From Bacteroidota bacterium (lineage in GTDB: Bacteria; Bacteroidota; Bacteroidia; Chitinophagales; Chitinophagaceae), in NCBI GenBank assembly GCA_023433755.1, contig JAEYUA010000167.1, forward strand, positions 1 to 28,424: 28,424 bases of DNA. Direction: 5' to 3'. A model generated the notes under the pieces. The model was not told the origin of the DNA. It did not search any database and worked only from the letters and a program-made list of their open reading frames with translations. Below are positions 15,592 through 24,393 of the stretch, piece by piece. Each line of letters starts with the position of its first letter. Within the stretch, counting starts at the first letter, position 1. A program made the translations under genes and the position numbers.

Positions 15592-17775
15592 TTAATCAGT
15601 TTTACCCAGGCCAGATCCCTCTTCCAGGAAGCGTTTCACTTCTTTCACCGCCTTGATGCATTTCTCGTGTACATGGTTGAAATGGTAACGGTAATCCACA
15701 CCGTTGTTTCCTGTTGCGGCCTGCTCCATGGCTTCGAGATGGGGGTGGAGTTCGGCTGCCAGCCCTGCATATCCCACAGTGGATTTGAGACTGTGAGCAG
15801 TCCGGCGAATCGCGTCATGATCGCCGGCTTCTATTTGACCGGAGAGGGCATTTAATTCCGCAGGCACCTGCACCAGGAACTGCTCGAGTATCTCCCTTTC
15901 GAATACAGGATCATTGCCGGAGAGTTCATGGAGGTAGTCCAGTTTGATGTGTTCAAAAATGGTTGAATGGCCAGGGATGTTCTGCGCGTTGCGGGCGATG
16001 ATATTATAAAGAACTGTTTCCTTGATGGGCTTTGAAACATAATCATTCATTCCCAGTTGCAGGCATTTTTCCTTTTCACCTACCATGGCATGTGCTGTCA
16101 TGGCAATGATGGGCACATCCATTTTCAGTTCATTTCGAATAATACTTGTGGCTGTGTAACCATCCATTTCAGGCATCTGGATATCCATCAGCACAATGGA
16201 AAAGCCGGATTGTTTCAGGATTTCCACTGCTTCCTTCCCGTTGTTCACGATTACATGATCCATGGACCAGCTTTTCATCAGGTGTTTAACCAGTTGCTGG
16301 TTCATCGGGTTATCTTCTGCTATCAGCACACGGATTTTTTGCAATGGCACCTGTTCTTCCTGCACGGCCAGTGCTTCGGAATAGATCTGTGCCATATCGG
16401 GTAAGGTGTACCTGATCTCAACGGAAAACCTGGAGCCCTTGCCTGGAGCGCTCTCCAGTTCAATCTTTCCACGCTGGATCTCCACCAGTTGTTTTACAAT
16501 GGAAAGTCCGAGGCCGGTACCACCAAACCTACGTGTGGTGGCAGCTTCAGCCTGCTGGAAGCGCTCGAATATGGCAGACTGCTTTTCATCGGGAATTCCA
16601 ATACCCGTATCGATAACGGAAACGCGTATCACAGCATGGTCCTCATTGAGATCCACCAAACCAACGTTCACCTTTACACTGCCTTCATCCGTAAATTTAA
16701 CCGCGTTGCTGATCAGGTTTACCAGGATCTGTGTAAGCCTGATGGCATCACCGCAAAGTATATCCGGAACTTCCTTTTCAATGTGTACGCTGAAATCTAT
16801 CTCCTTCTCGCGGATCTTTTCAATGAACATGGCGCCAACAGAGCTCACCATGCTGCGAAGACTGAACCTGGTTTCTTCAAGGTGCATCATACCCGCTTCC
16901 AGCTTGGAGAGATCAAGAATATCATTCACGAGCATGAGCAGGTTTTCACCTGCCGAATGAATGTTCTGAACATACTCCCTCTGGTTGGGATTGAGTTCAG
17001 TTCTGCGCAAAAGACTTGTAAAACCCAGGATGGAATTCATTGGAGTCCTGATCTCATGACTCATATTAGCCAGGAACTGCTCCTTCATATGAACCACATC
17101 CTTACTGCGCCTCTCCGATTCATTTAAAGCCAGGATCATGCGTTGCTGTTTCCTCCCCTGGCTGGTGATGAACCAGAAAGCGGTGATGAGTGCACCCAGG
17201 GCCATCAGCGTGATCACAAAACCCCAGAGCCGGGCACTCCTGCCGGTACTTTCAATGGAACCAACAATACGGAGCAACTGGGTTTGCCTGTTCTTTTCCA
17301 ATACAGTAATGATTGCAACGATCTGGTCGCGCAAAACTTTACCGCGGTTGGAGTTGATAACTGCTTCGGCGCTATCCTTGCCATAATGATGGAAAGCATT
17401 TAGAATCTCGATGCTGAATTGTTTTTTTTCAGATATCAGCACCTTGAGCCTTTCGATTTCTTCAACTGTCTGGTAACGGAGATTAGTGGCTATCAGGTCA
17501 AATTCACGGTCGATGCCCTGGTTACGTTTTTCAACATCCTTGAGATAGATTTTATCCCCCGCGAGTACAGCCCCCCTGATATCACTCTCAACAGAAAGAA
17601 TATCAGCCTCGAGCCGTCGCAGGTCGTTTTGCACCTGGAGTTCATTCAACAGGCTTTTATTGCCCTCGATCAGGCGCCTGATATTGTAACCCGACATTAC
17701 CTGCAGGAATACAATGATGACGATACCAAAAAGAAACAGCCACAAAACCAGTATACGGTAGTCAGGTCTTCGCAT
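15592..17775 (-). CDS. Hybrid sensor histidine kinase with CHASE3, receiver and HPt domains
   Basis: The 727-residue protein has, in order: membrane helix (8-30), a CHASE3-like helical periplasmic sensor (31-180), a second helix (182-204), and HisKA with His240 (NMSHEIRTPMNSILGF). HATPase_c follows (Asn357 in LVNLISNAVKF, Asp389 in VIDTGIGIPDE, GGTGLGLSI at 418-426). A receiver comes next with Asp531 (IVLMDIQMPEMDG) and Lys582, then a C-terminal HPt domain with His661 (RTAHSLKSTVGYAG). All four phosphorelay residues are intact, so it can pass phosphate His-Asp-His to a separate receiver. No output DNA-binding regulator is fused. Candidate partners in the window are the LytTR regulator upstream and the lone receiver at 9549, but this is inference. 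The signal is unknown. Confidence 0.95.
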   Translation of the reverse strand: MRRPDYRILVLWLFLFGIVIIVFLQVMSGYNIRRLIEGNKSLLNELQVQNDLRRLEADILSVESDIRGAVLAGDKIYLKDVEKRNQGIDREFDLIATNLRYQTVEEIERLKVLISEKKQFSIEILNAFHHYGKDSAEAVINSNRGKVLRDQIVAIITVLEKNRQTQLLRIVGSIESTGRSARLWGFVITLMALGALITAFWFITSQGRKQQRMILALNESERRSKDVVHMKEQFLANMSHEIRTPMNSILGFTSLLRRTELNPNQREYVQNIHSAGENLLMLVNDILDLSKLEAGMMHLEETRFSLRSMVSSVGAMFIEKIREKEIDFSVHIEKEVPDILCGDAIRLTQILVNLISNAVKFTDEGSVKVNVGLVDLNEDHAVIRVSVIDTGIGIPDEKQSAIFERFQQAEAATTRRFGGTGLGLSIVKQLVEIQRGKIELESAPGKGSRFSVEIRYTLPDMAQIYSEALAVQEEQVPLQKIRVLIAEDNPMNQQLVKHLMKSWSMDHVIVNNGKEAVEILKQSGFSIVLMDIQMPEMDGYTATSIIRNELKMDVPIIAMTAHAMVGEKEKCLQLGMNDYVSKPIKETVLYNIIARNAQNIPGHSTIFEHIKLDYLHELSGNDPVFEREILEQFLVQVPAELNALSGQIEAGDHDAIRRTAHSLKSTVGYAGLAAELHPHLEAMEQAATGNNGVDYRYHFNHVHEKCIKAVKEVKRFLEEGSGLGKTD

Positions 17776-17808
17776 GGGTAAAGCTCAATTACCGAAAATA
17801 TACGATTT

Positions 17809-18009
17809 TCAGCTATGGCTTTCAGCAGGTTTTACCCCGAGATAATATTTTTTAAAAAAACGGAGGGCTGCAAAGAAAAAGAAAACGGAAGCAGCCAGTG
17901 TAAGGATGAGCATGGCAGGACGCTTCCTGCTGAACAATTCAGTGAACAGGAAATACTCAGAAATGATGAGCATTAGAAGTAGTAATATGAAGATCAGAAA
18001 CTTTTTCAT
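17809..18009 (-). CDS. Small membrane protein with two predicted helices
   Basis: From ATG 18007-18009 the product is 66 residues: MKKFLIFILLLLMLIISEYF, a short basic loop (FSRKRP), then a second hydrophobic helix (AMLILTLAASVFFFFAALRF) and a basic tail. This is an inner-membrane helical hairpin without a named family. It lies 33 bp upstream of the hybrid kinase on the same strand and downstream of the LytTR regulator, so it may be co-transcribed with the kinase. A start 14 codons upstream adds a non-hydrophobic cysteine-containing stretch and is less likely. Confidence 0.6.
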   Translation of the reverse strand: MKKFLIFILLLLMLIISEYFLFTELFSRKRPAMLILTLAASVFFFFAALRFFKKYYLGVKPAESHS

Positions 18010-18242
18010 AAGCATGAGAAAAGGCCGCTGGTAGCAGCCGTTCCTGAACAATTAGATCTGGATGCAGTACGGTGGTTTTTCATGTTAGTTTGGGTTGCGA
18101 CCGTTGGCAAAGCATCAAAACCAGCTAAGGAGCGGATGCATGGATATTGTTCAGTAAAGCTAGTGAGAGGACCGTGAAATGTTGAGCCGCTTAGGTAAAA
18201 CCCTTATTGGCTTCGGTGAAATTGAAAATTATTACGGTGAGA

Positions 18243-18938
18243 TTACAGCAGGTTCAGCCGTTTATTGAGATTGGATTTATGAGTATCGGCTACAGGAATG
18301 GTGGTCTTGCCAATGCTGATGGTTCCTTCCTGGATATAGTCGATCTTATTGATGGCAACAATATAGCTCCTGTGAACCCTGATGAACTTGCTGGATGGTA
18401 GTTTTTCTTCTATTGATTTGAGCGTGGCGTGTACCACGTGAAATTTCTGCGAGGTGTGCACCTTCACATAATCACCCATGGCCTCAAGAAAAAGAATATC
18501 ATCGATACTGATGCGCTTGAGCACCCCGTTATCCTTAACAAATACAAAACCCTGCTCCTCCACTTTTACCTCTTCCTTATTGCTTTCAAGGGTTTCACCC
18601 GCTTTATCAATAGCCTGCTTCAGACGGGGAAGGGTGATTGGCTTTACCAGGTAATCCACCACGTTCAACTCAAAAGCCTCAACGGCATAATCTTTTTTGG
18701 CGGTGGTAAAAATGATGAGGGGACGCTGCTGCCCGAGTTTGCGTGTAAGATCCAGCCCGCTCATATCCGGCATTTCTATATCAAGCAGCAAGAGATCAAC
18801 CTGCCTGGCATCAAGTGAGTCCAGCGCTTCGCCGGCATCACTGCATTCTGCAATCAATTCAAGGCTCGGAACTTGTGTCACCAGTTGCTTCAAAGCCATT
18901 CGGGCCATCTTGTTATCGTCAACAATTATGCATTTCAT
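18243..18938 (-). CDS. LytTR-family response regulator
   Basis: The 231-residue product has a receiver (residues 1-120; acidic pair Asp7-Asp8 in IIVDDNK, phosphorylation site Asp53 in LLLDIEMPDMSG, switch FTTA and Lys in LVKPI). A LytTR DNA-binding domain follows (about 130-231: ISIDDILFLEAMGDYVKVHT, KFIRVHRSYIVAINKI). LytTR regulators bind paired direct repeats and activate transcription. The usual partner is a LytS/YehU-type membrane kinase, which is not adjacent. The start is ATG 18938; the longer reading from TTG 18956 overlaps the promoter -7 box. It is transcribed alone or with the small membrane protein and kinase downstream. Confidence 0.93.
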   Translation of the reverse strand: MKCIIVDDNKMARMALKQLVTQVPSLELIAECSDAGEALDSLDARQVDLLLLDIEMPDMSGLDLTRKLGQQRPLIIFTTAKKDYAVEAFELNVVDYLVKPITLPRLKQAIDKAGETLESNKEEVKVEEQGFVFVKDNGVLKRISIDDILFLEAMGDYVKVHTSQKFHVVHATLKSIEEKLPSSKFIRVHRSYIVAINKIDYIQEGTISIGKTTIPVADTHKSNLNKRLNLL

Positions 18939-18953
18939 GGTCAAGGGGATGAA

Positions 18954-18985
18954 CAAATATAATAAACGAACCTATTCGCGATCAA
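18954..18985 (-). promoter_or_regulatory. Promoter of the LytTR regulator
   Basis: On the minus strand TTG (18983-18985) is followed after 21 nt by TATATTTG (18954-18961), a full match to the Bacteroidota consensus. It gives a leader of roughly 11 nt to ATG 18938. Confidence 0.65.
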
Positions 18986-19026
18986 CAAATAAATTACTCA
19001 GGAAACCATAGCAGAATCATGCCAAT

Positions 19027-22000
19027 TTATTTAATGCCAATCACCGGTAATGATTTTTGCCTGATCAAATCATTTAAAGCCTTTACGTCATTTTGCTGAA
19101 CTGCGTTTAACTGTAACAGTTGTTCATCTACCTGCGCGGCAAGGTCTTTGAAAACATCTCTTACCTGTTTGGACGGAGCAAAATTTCCACTGGATGCCAC
19201 ATCATACACACCACCAATTTTATCATTCAGCCTGATTGGAAAATTTAAAACATCCTGGCTGCTTTTTGCTTTCGTCTGGTATAATACCTCTTCAATAGCA
19301 GTGAGTTTCCTGATGATGGAATCACTCATGGTTTTTACTTCAGTAGGCACATCCTTACCCTGCAGGTTCATGAATGCATTGATTTGGGAACGCAGTGCCC
19401 TGATATCCCTGATGGCCTTTTGCGTTTCGGTAAACTTATCCCTTACCGTTTTCAAAAAAGCGAACTGGGCATCGTAATCTGCCTGGCTGACGCCATAGTT
19501 TGGATCAGCTTTGATTATGAAAGGCACTTCCATTGAATCCGTTCCCATTTTGAATTTTGCATAATACTGTCCCGGTGGTGCAACCATAGCACCAGGCACA
19601 CCATTCCAAAGAATCATACCCTCCATTCTTTCCAATTCAGGATAACGGAGATCCCAAATAAACTGGTTCATGCCTTGACGCAGATCCAGTTTTGCACTGG
19701 CTTCCTTCGCCTCCGTTGAAAAATTTCTCACCAGTGCATGGTCCTTATCCATAATCTGCACAGAGGCTTTTACACTGTCATGAGGTGGCTGAACAAAATA
19801 ATTGATCACTACTCCTGATGGTGGATTGATGCCTGCATTGACCGGCTGGCCAAAATTCTGGCCGAACCTGGATACCTGCAGGCGATAGGCAGGTGTAACA
19901 TCAAACACATGCAATTTTTTGCCGGCAAAAGAGGGATTCAACTGTTGCAAAACGCCCAGGTCATCCAGCACATAAAATGATCTGCCCTGTGTGGCCACTA
20001 CCAAATCATTTTCCTTGATCGTAAGATCCGTAACAGGAACCATTGGCAGATTCAACTGGAATTTTTTCCAGTTCGAACCATCATCAAAAGAAATATACAT
20101 TCCATATTCAGTACCCGCATACAATAAGCCGGGTCTTTTCGGGTCAGCCCTTACCACCCTTGTGAAGTGCATTTTATCAATGCCATTTGTAATGAGCTTC
20201 CACGATTTTCCATAATCTTCCGTTTTATAGACATAAGGTGTGAAATCATCTGATTTATACCTGGTGCCCACAGCGTATAAAGCACCTTTTTTGAAAGGAT
20301 CCGCGTCAAGGCTGTTCCACATCATCCATTTGGGAGCAGATGAAGGTGTAACGTTCTGCCAGCTTTTACCAGCATCACGACTTACATGTATCAGCCCGTC
20401 ATCGCTACCGGTCCACAACAAGTCTTTTTCATAAGGCGATTCCATGGCTGTGAAAATGGTGGAATAATATTCCACCGAAGTATTGTCCTTGGTGATGGGA
20501 CCTCCGCTCGGTCCCTGTCTTGATTTATCGTTAGTGGTGAGATCGGGTGATACCTGCTCCCAGGTCTGTCCTTCATTCTCCGTAGCGAATAATACATTAC
20601 CAGCGGCATACAAACGTTTAGGGTTATGCGGGGAAAAGAAAATGGGAAAATTCCACTGGAAGCGGTATTTCAATACATCGGCTCCTGCACCCATGGGATT
20701 GTCGGGCCAGGGTGATACCGCCCTGTCCTCCCCCGTCCTGTGATCACGTCTTGACAAATAACCACCATAATTTCCACCATACACAATATCAGGATTCAAC
20801 GGATCAGCTACCACATAACCACTTTCACTTCCCGCGGTCTCCTGCCAGTCGTTGGCTGTAATGGCCGCACCCCTGGTGCGGTTGCTGATGCGGATGGTTG
20901 AATTATCCTGCTGGGCACCCAGTATGCGGTAAGGAAATGAATTATCAGTTGACACCCGGTAGATCTGCGCGGTGGGCTGGTTCATGTAGGTGCTCCAGTT
21001 CTCGCCACCATCAAAACTTACCTGCCCGCCTCCATCATCGGCCACGATCATCCTGCTTCCATTTTCAGGATCGATCCAGAGGTCATGATGATCACTGTGA
21101 GGCGTGCGGACAGACTGGAAACTACGTCCGCCATCACGACTGCGCATGAATTGTACATTGGGTGCATACACCAGGTTTTCATTTTTGGGATCCACATACA
21201 CCTTGGTATAATACCAGGCACGCTGGCGGATATTGTTATCGCTATTGGTCAGCGTCCATGTTTCCCCTGCATCGGATGAAGTGAACAAACCACCCTTTGC
21301 ATTTTCAACAAGCGCATAAATTTTATCCGGATTTGAAGGGGCCACGGCTACCCCTACTATTCCCCAAACACCTTTGGGCAGTCCTTTGTTCGTGGTGATA
21401 TTGGTCCAGGTTTCACCGCCATCGGTACTCTTCCATAAACCACTTCCTTCCCCACCACTTTCCATGCTGTAAGGTGTTCGCAATGCACGCCAGGTGCCTG
21501 CATAAAATACATCAGGATTACCTGCTTCCATCACCAGGTCGGATGCGCCAGTCTGGTTATTGACATATAAAGTGCGTTTCCATGTTTTTCCGCCATCGGT
21601 TGTTTTATAAACACCACGCATTTCATTTGGTCCGAATAAATGTCCCATTACCGCGGCCCATACAATATCAGGATTACGTGGATGGATGATGATCCTGATG
21701 ATATGACGGCCATCGGCCAGGCCGATATTTTTCCAGCTCCTGCCTCCATCTTCGCTGCGCCACATGCCTCCCAGGCCTTCGCTCACATTACCGCGCATGG
21801 TATTTTCGCCCTCACCCACATAAATGATATTTTCATTGGAAGGAGCAACTGCAACTGAACCAATAGTGCCACCAAAATATTTATCAGAAATATTTTTCCA
21901 ATTGGAGCCACCATCGGTTGTTTTCCAGACACCACCGCCAGTTGCGCCAAAATAAAAAGTGTTTTTATTGGTATAGCTGCCGGCAACTGCTGCGCTGCGG

Positions 22001-22140
22001 CCACCTCTGAACGGACCGATTAAACGGTATTTCATTTTAGAGAAAAAAACTTCGTTGTCAGTTGGAGGAGTGGATGGTTTTCTTTGAGCAGAAGACGTGT
22101 AAGCAATAAATATGGTCAGTAAAAGGATCAGTTTTCTCAT
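19027..22140 (-). CDS. Secreted BNR/Asp-box (VPS10/sortilin-like) beta-propeller protein
   Basis: From ATG 22138-22140 the product is 1037 residues with a signal peptide (MRKLILLLTIFIAYTSSAQ). The body holds eleven Asp-box-like motifs, for example TTDGGSNW, SEDGGRSW, TTDGGKTW, STDGGETW, SSDAGETW and SRDGGRSF, with later divergent copies such as TENEGQTW and TEDYGKSW. This predicts one or more beta-propellers of the sortilin/sialidase-like superfamily. The C-terminal third (from about residue 770) has a beta domain and then a helical tail (FAFLKTVRDKFTETQKAIRDI). Databases often label these glycosyl hydrolases, but no sialidase catalytic residues can be argued here. No type IX sorting domain is evident at the end, so it is periplasmic or on the cell surface. 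It is probably monocistronic; the 597-bp upstream gap is repeat-rich. Confidence 0.88.
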   Translation of the reverse strand: MRKLILLLTIFIAYTSSAQRKPSTPPTDNEVFFSKMKYRLIGPFRGGRSAAVAGSYTNKNTFYFGATGGGVWKTTDGGSNWKNISDKYFGGTIGSVAVAPSNENIIYVGEGENTMRGNVSEGLGGMWRSEDGGRSWKNIGLADGRHIIRIIIHPRNPDIVWAAVMGHLFGPNEMRGVYKTTDGGKTWKRTLYVNNQTGASDLVMEAGNPDVFYAGTWRALRTPYSMESGGEGSGLWKSTDGGETWTNITTNKGLPKGVWGIVGVAVAPSNPDKIYALVENAKGGLFTSSDAGETWTLTNSDNNIRQRAWYYTKVYVDPKNENLVYAPNVQFMRSRDGGRSFQSVRTPHSDHHDLWIDPENGSRMIVADDGGGQVSFDGGENWSTYMNQPTAQIYRVSTDNSFPYRILGAQQDNSTIRISNRTRGAAITANDWQETAGSESGYVVADPLNPDIVYGGNYGGYLSRRDHRTGEDRAVSPWPDNPMGAGADVLKYRFQWNFPIFFSPHNPKRLYAAGNVLFATENEGQTWEQVSPDLTTNDKSRQGPSGGPITKDNTSVEYYSTIFTAMESPYEKDLLWTGSDDGLIHVSRDAGKSWQNVTPSSAPKWMMWNSLDADPFKKGALYAVGTRYKSDDFTPYVYKTEDYGKSWKLITNGIDKMHFTRVVRADPKRPGLLYAGTEYGMYISFDDGSNWKKFQLNLPMVPVTDLTIKENDLVVATQGRSFYVLDDLGVLQQLNPSFAGKKLHVFDVTPAYRLQVSRFGQNFGQPVNAGINPPSGVVINYFVQPPHDSVKASVQIMDKDHALVRNFSTEAKEASAKLDLRQGMNQFIWDLRYPELERMEGMILWNGVPGAMVAPPGQYYAKFKMGTDSMEVPFIIKADPNYGVSQADYDAQFAFLKTVRDKFTETQKAIRDIRALRSQINAFMNLQGKDVPTEVKTMSDSIIRKLTAIEEVLYQTKAKSSQDVLNFPIRLNDKIGGVYDVASSGNFAPSKQVRDVFKDLAAQVDEQLLQLNAVQQNDVKALNDLIRQKSLPVIGIK

Positions 22141-22263
22141 GCAGGAGTGATTGAGGTTCAAAAGTTACAAAGGATGATGTGATAAAAATCTTTGTAGGAA
22201 AAAATAATTTTTGAAATTCAAATTGGCGTACTGATTTTTTTCTTACTAATTGATAAGGGATTG

Positions 22264-22291
22264 CCGGGAAGGCGGGAGGGACGGTAAGTAG
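22264..22291 (+). repeat. Interspersed repeat, copy A (CCGGGAAGGC...GGTAAGTAG)
   Basis: A 28-bp copy of a repeat starting CCGGGAAGGC and ending GGTAAGTAG. The gap 22141-22737 has no gene. From 22300 to 22440 it holds degenerate TTTGCG/CTCTGCG-type sequence related to the repeat at 27463-27583, sharing the 12-nt word GCGCAAAGAAGA at 22370-22381. Confidence 0.7.
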
Positions 22292-22464
22292 TGAATGAGG
22301 TTCGAGTTTAGACCTCTTTCCTTGGTGTCCTTCTTTTCTTGGCGGTGAAAACAATAAAAAGCAAAGGGCGCGCAAAGAAGAGGCAAAAAAAATACAAAGC
22401 AATCCTCTGCGTTAACTCCTTTTCTCCTTTTCTCTGCGGTAAAAATTATTAGGAATAGACTTAG

Positions 22465-22490
22465 CCGGAAGGCAGGGAGAAGGTAAGTAG
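22465..22490 (+). repeat. Interspersed repeat, copy B
   Basis: A 26-bp copy of the same repeat, with CCGGAAGGC at its left and GGTAAGTAG at its right end. It faces copy C across 59 bp, so B and C make an imperfect inverted pair. Confidence 0.7.
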
Positions 22491-22549
22491 AGTCATCAAT
22501 GTATAAATCAACTTTCTTGTACCAGTAGTAATCTCTGTATTCGCAGCAA

Positions 22550-22608
22550 CTACTTACCGCCTTTCACGCTGTGTCAGCCGAAGCTCTAGCGAAGGCTGGC
22601 CTTCCCGG
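22550..22608 (-). repeat. Interspersed repeat, copy C, split by a nested element
   Basis: On the minus strand CCGGGAAGGC (22599-22608) and GGTAAGTAG (22550-22558) bound a longer copy. The middle is replaced by about 40 bp containing CCAGCCTTCGCT (22588-22599), the same 12-mer that closes the window at 28413-28424. The outer 6-mer GAATAG is also shared with the flank of copy B. Confidence 0.65.
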
Positions 22609-22692
22609 CTATTCTTTTCGCCAAACTAATTATCCGGGTCAGTGAACAGCACTGTTTCCTAATGACCCAGACCCTTCCTTCGTCGGGGCAGG

Positions 22693-22713
22693 CTTTCAAC
22701 TTTCAACTTTGAA
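22693..22713 (+). repeat. Heptamer tandem array (CTTTCAA x3) upstream of ade
   Basis: Two CTTTCAA and one CTTTGAA stand head to tail and end 11 nt before the ade -7 box, occupying the position where a -33 element would be. Confidence 0.75.
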
Positions 22714-22724
22714 CTGCTCCTTAT

Positions 22725-22732
22725 TACCTTTA
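22725..22732 (+). promoter_or_regulatory. Probable -7 box of ade, next to the start codon
   Basis: TACCTTTA differs from TAnnTTTG only at the last base and is 5 nt from the ATG at 22738. The same eight bases occur at the same distance before anmK. Confidence 0.4.
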
Positions 22733-22737
22733 CCACC

Positions 22738-24393
22738 ATGAAGCAAGCGCTTACTATCCGCGGAAATTTTGTAGATATTCCAAACAATACAATCTATGAT
22801 GCCGAAATCAATATCGAAGATGAAAGAATTGTTTCCATCAACCAGTTGGGTCCCGATACCGGAACCGGCCCTTATATCATTCCCGGTTTCGTGGATGCGC
22901 ATGTGCATATAGAAAGCTCCATGCTAATCCCTTCGGAATTCGCGCGACTGGCGGTGGTGCATGGTACTGTAGCTACTGTGAGCGACCCGCACGAAATTGC
23001 CAATGTCTGCGGCATGAAAGGAGTGGAATATATGATCGACAATGGCAGGACCGTTCCTTTCAAATTCAATTTTGGCGCGCCCAGTTGCGTACCCGCAACG
23101 GTATTTGAAACAGCAGGCGCCAGCATTGACGCGAAGCAGGTGGATGAATTACTGCAAAGAAAAGAGATCCTCTACCTCAGTGAAATGATGAACTTCCCTG
23201 GTGTATTATTCAAGGATGAAGAGGTAATGAAAAAGATTGCCTCCGCTAAAAAACATAATAAGCCGGTAGATGGCCATGCGCCGGGATTGAGGGGCGACCA
23301 GGCGAGGCAGTATATTGACGCGGGCATTTCAACCGATCATGAATGTTTTACTGCCGAAGAGGCGCTCGACAAATTAAAGCATGGCATGAAGATCATCATC
23401 CGCGAAGGCAGCGCGGCTAAAAATTTCGAAGCCCTGATAGAGCTGTTGAAAGATTACCCGGACCAGGTGATGTTCTGCAGCGATGATAAGCATCCAGACA
23501 GCCTGGTGGAAGGACATATCAACCAGCTCTGCGCAAGAGCTGTTGCCAAAGGCATTGACGTATTTTCTGTTTTGAAAGCTGCCTGTGTCAATCCCGTAAA
23601 TCATTACAAACTCAAGGTGGGTATTTTGAGACAAAATGATTTCGCGGACCTGGTGCTGGTGCACGACCTGGTAAATTTCGAAGTGATCCAAACCTATATC
23701 AACGGAATGCTGGTTGCTGAAAATGGAAAAACACTGATCGAAAAGCAGCCAGCCTCCAGTGTGAACCATTTCAACTGCAGTAAAAAAACTAAAGAAGATT
23801 TTGTTATCACCCGCGAAGAAGCCCTACAATGGAAAGATGGATCTTCTGCAGACTTTATTTTACCTGTTATAGAAGCACTGGACGGACAGCTCATCACCAA
23901 TAAAATTGCTGTTGCATTTGAGGAGGCTGCGGTGATTGAATCCCAGCCTTCGAAAGATATTCTGAAGATCGTTGTGGTGAACCGTTATAAGGATGCTCCT
24001 GTGAGCAAGGCTTTCATTAAAAATTTTGGATTCACTTCCGGCGCTATCGCCTCTTCCGTGGCTCATGACTCACATAATATTGTTGCAGTGGGCGTGGATG
24101 ATGAATCCCTTTGCCGTGCGGTGAACCTGGTGATCGGGGCCGAAGGTGGTGTGAGCCTGGTGAATGGTGAAAAAGAAATGCTGCTGCCATTGCCGGTTGC
24201 CGGATTAATGAGCACAGATGACGGGTATGAAGTTGCCAGGCAGTATGGTGAAATTGACCAGGCAGCGAGGGACCTAGGTTCTAAACTGGCAGCACCTTAC
24301 ATGAGTTTATCCTTTATGGCGTTACTGGTGATCCCTCATCTCAAACTGAGTGATATTGGTTTGTTCGATGGCGACCAGTTCAAAATTCTTTAG
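22738..24393 (+). CDS. ade: Adenine deaminase
   Basis: The 551-residue product is a full-length Ade of the amidohydrolase superfamily, which converts adenine to hypoxanthine and ammonia in purine salvage. Metal-site motifs are present: HVHIESS (His55, His57) after GFVDA, SDPHEIANVCG, DGHAPGLRG, STDHECFTAEEA and DDKHPDSLVEGHI. The C-terminal Ade-specific domain includes KAFIKNFGFTSGAIASSVAHDSHNI and LPLPVAGLMS. The gene has no near upstream partner on its strand. Its stop codon overlaps the stop of the convergent anmK by 4 nt (24390-24393). With anmK and upp it makes a small cluster of salvage genes. Confidence 0.96.
   Translation: MKQALTIRGNFVDIPNNTIYDAEINIEDERIVSINQLGPDTGTGPYIIPGFVDAHVHIESSMLIPSEFARLAVVHGTVATVSDPHEIANVCGMKGVEYMIDNGRTVPFKFNFGAPSCVPATVFETAGASIDAKQVDELLQRKEILYLSEMMNFPGVLFKDEEVMKKIASAKKHNKPVDGHAPGLRGDQARQYIDAGISTDHECFTAEEALDKLKHGMKIIIREGSAAKNFEALIELLKDYPDQVMFCSDDKHPDSLVEGHINQLCARAVAKGIDVFSVLKAACVNPVNHYKLKVGILRQNDFADLVLVHDLVNFEVIQTYINGMLVAENGKTLIEKQPASSVNHFNCSKKTKEDFVITREEALQWKDGSSADFILPVIEALDGQLITNKIAVAFEEAAVIESQPSKDILKIVVVNRYKDAPVSKAFIKNFGFTSGAIASSVAHDSHNIVAVGVDDESLCRAVNLVIGAEGGVSLVNGEKEMLLPLPVAGLMSTDDGYEVARQYGEIDQAARDLGSKLAAPYMSLSFMALLVIPHLKLSDIGLFDGDQFKIL

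Noticed and set aside
19027..22140. Glycosyl hydrolase or sialidase
   Set aside because: Asp-box motifs mark a beta-propeller fold only; I could not identify the arginine triad or nucleophile tyrosine expected for a sialidase.
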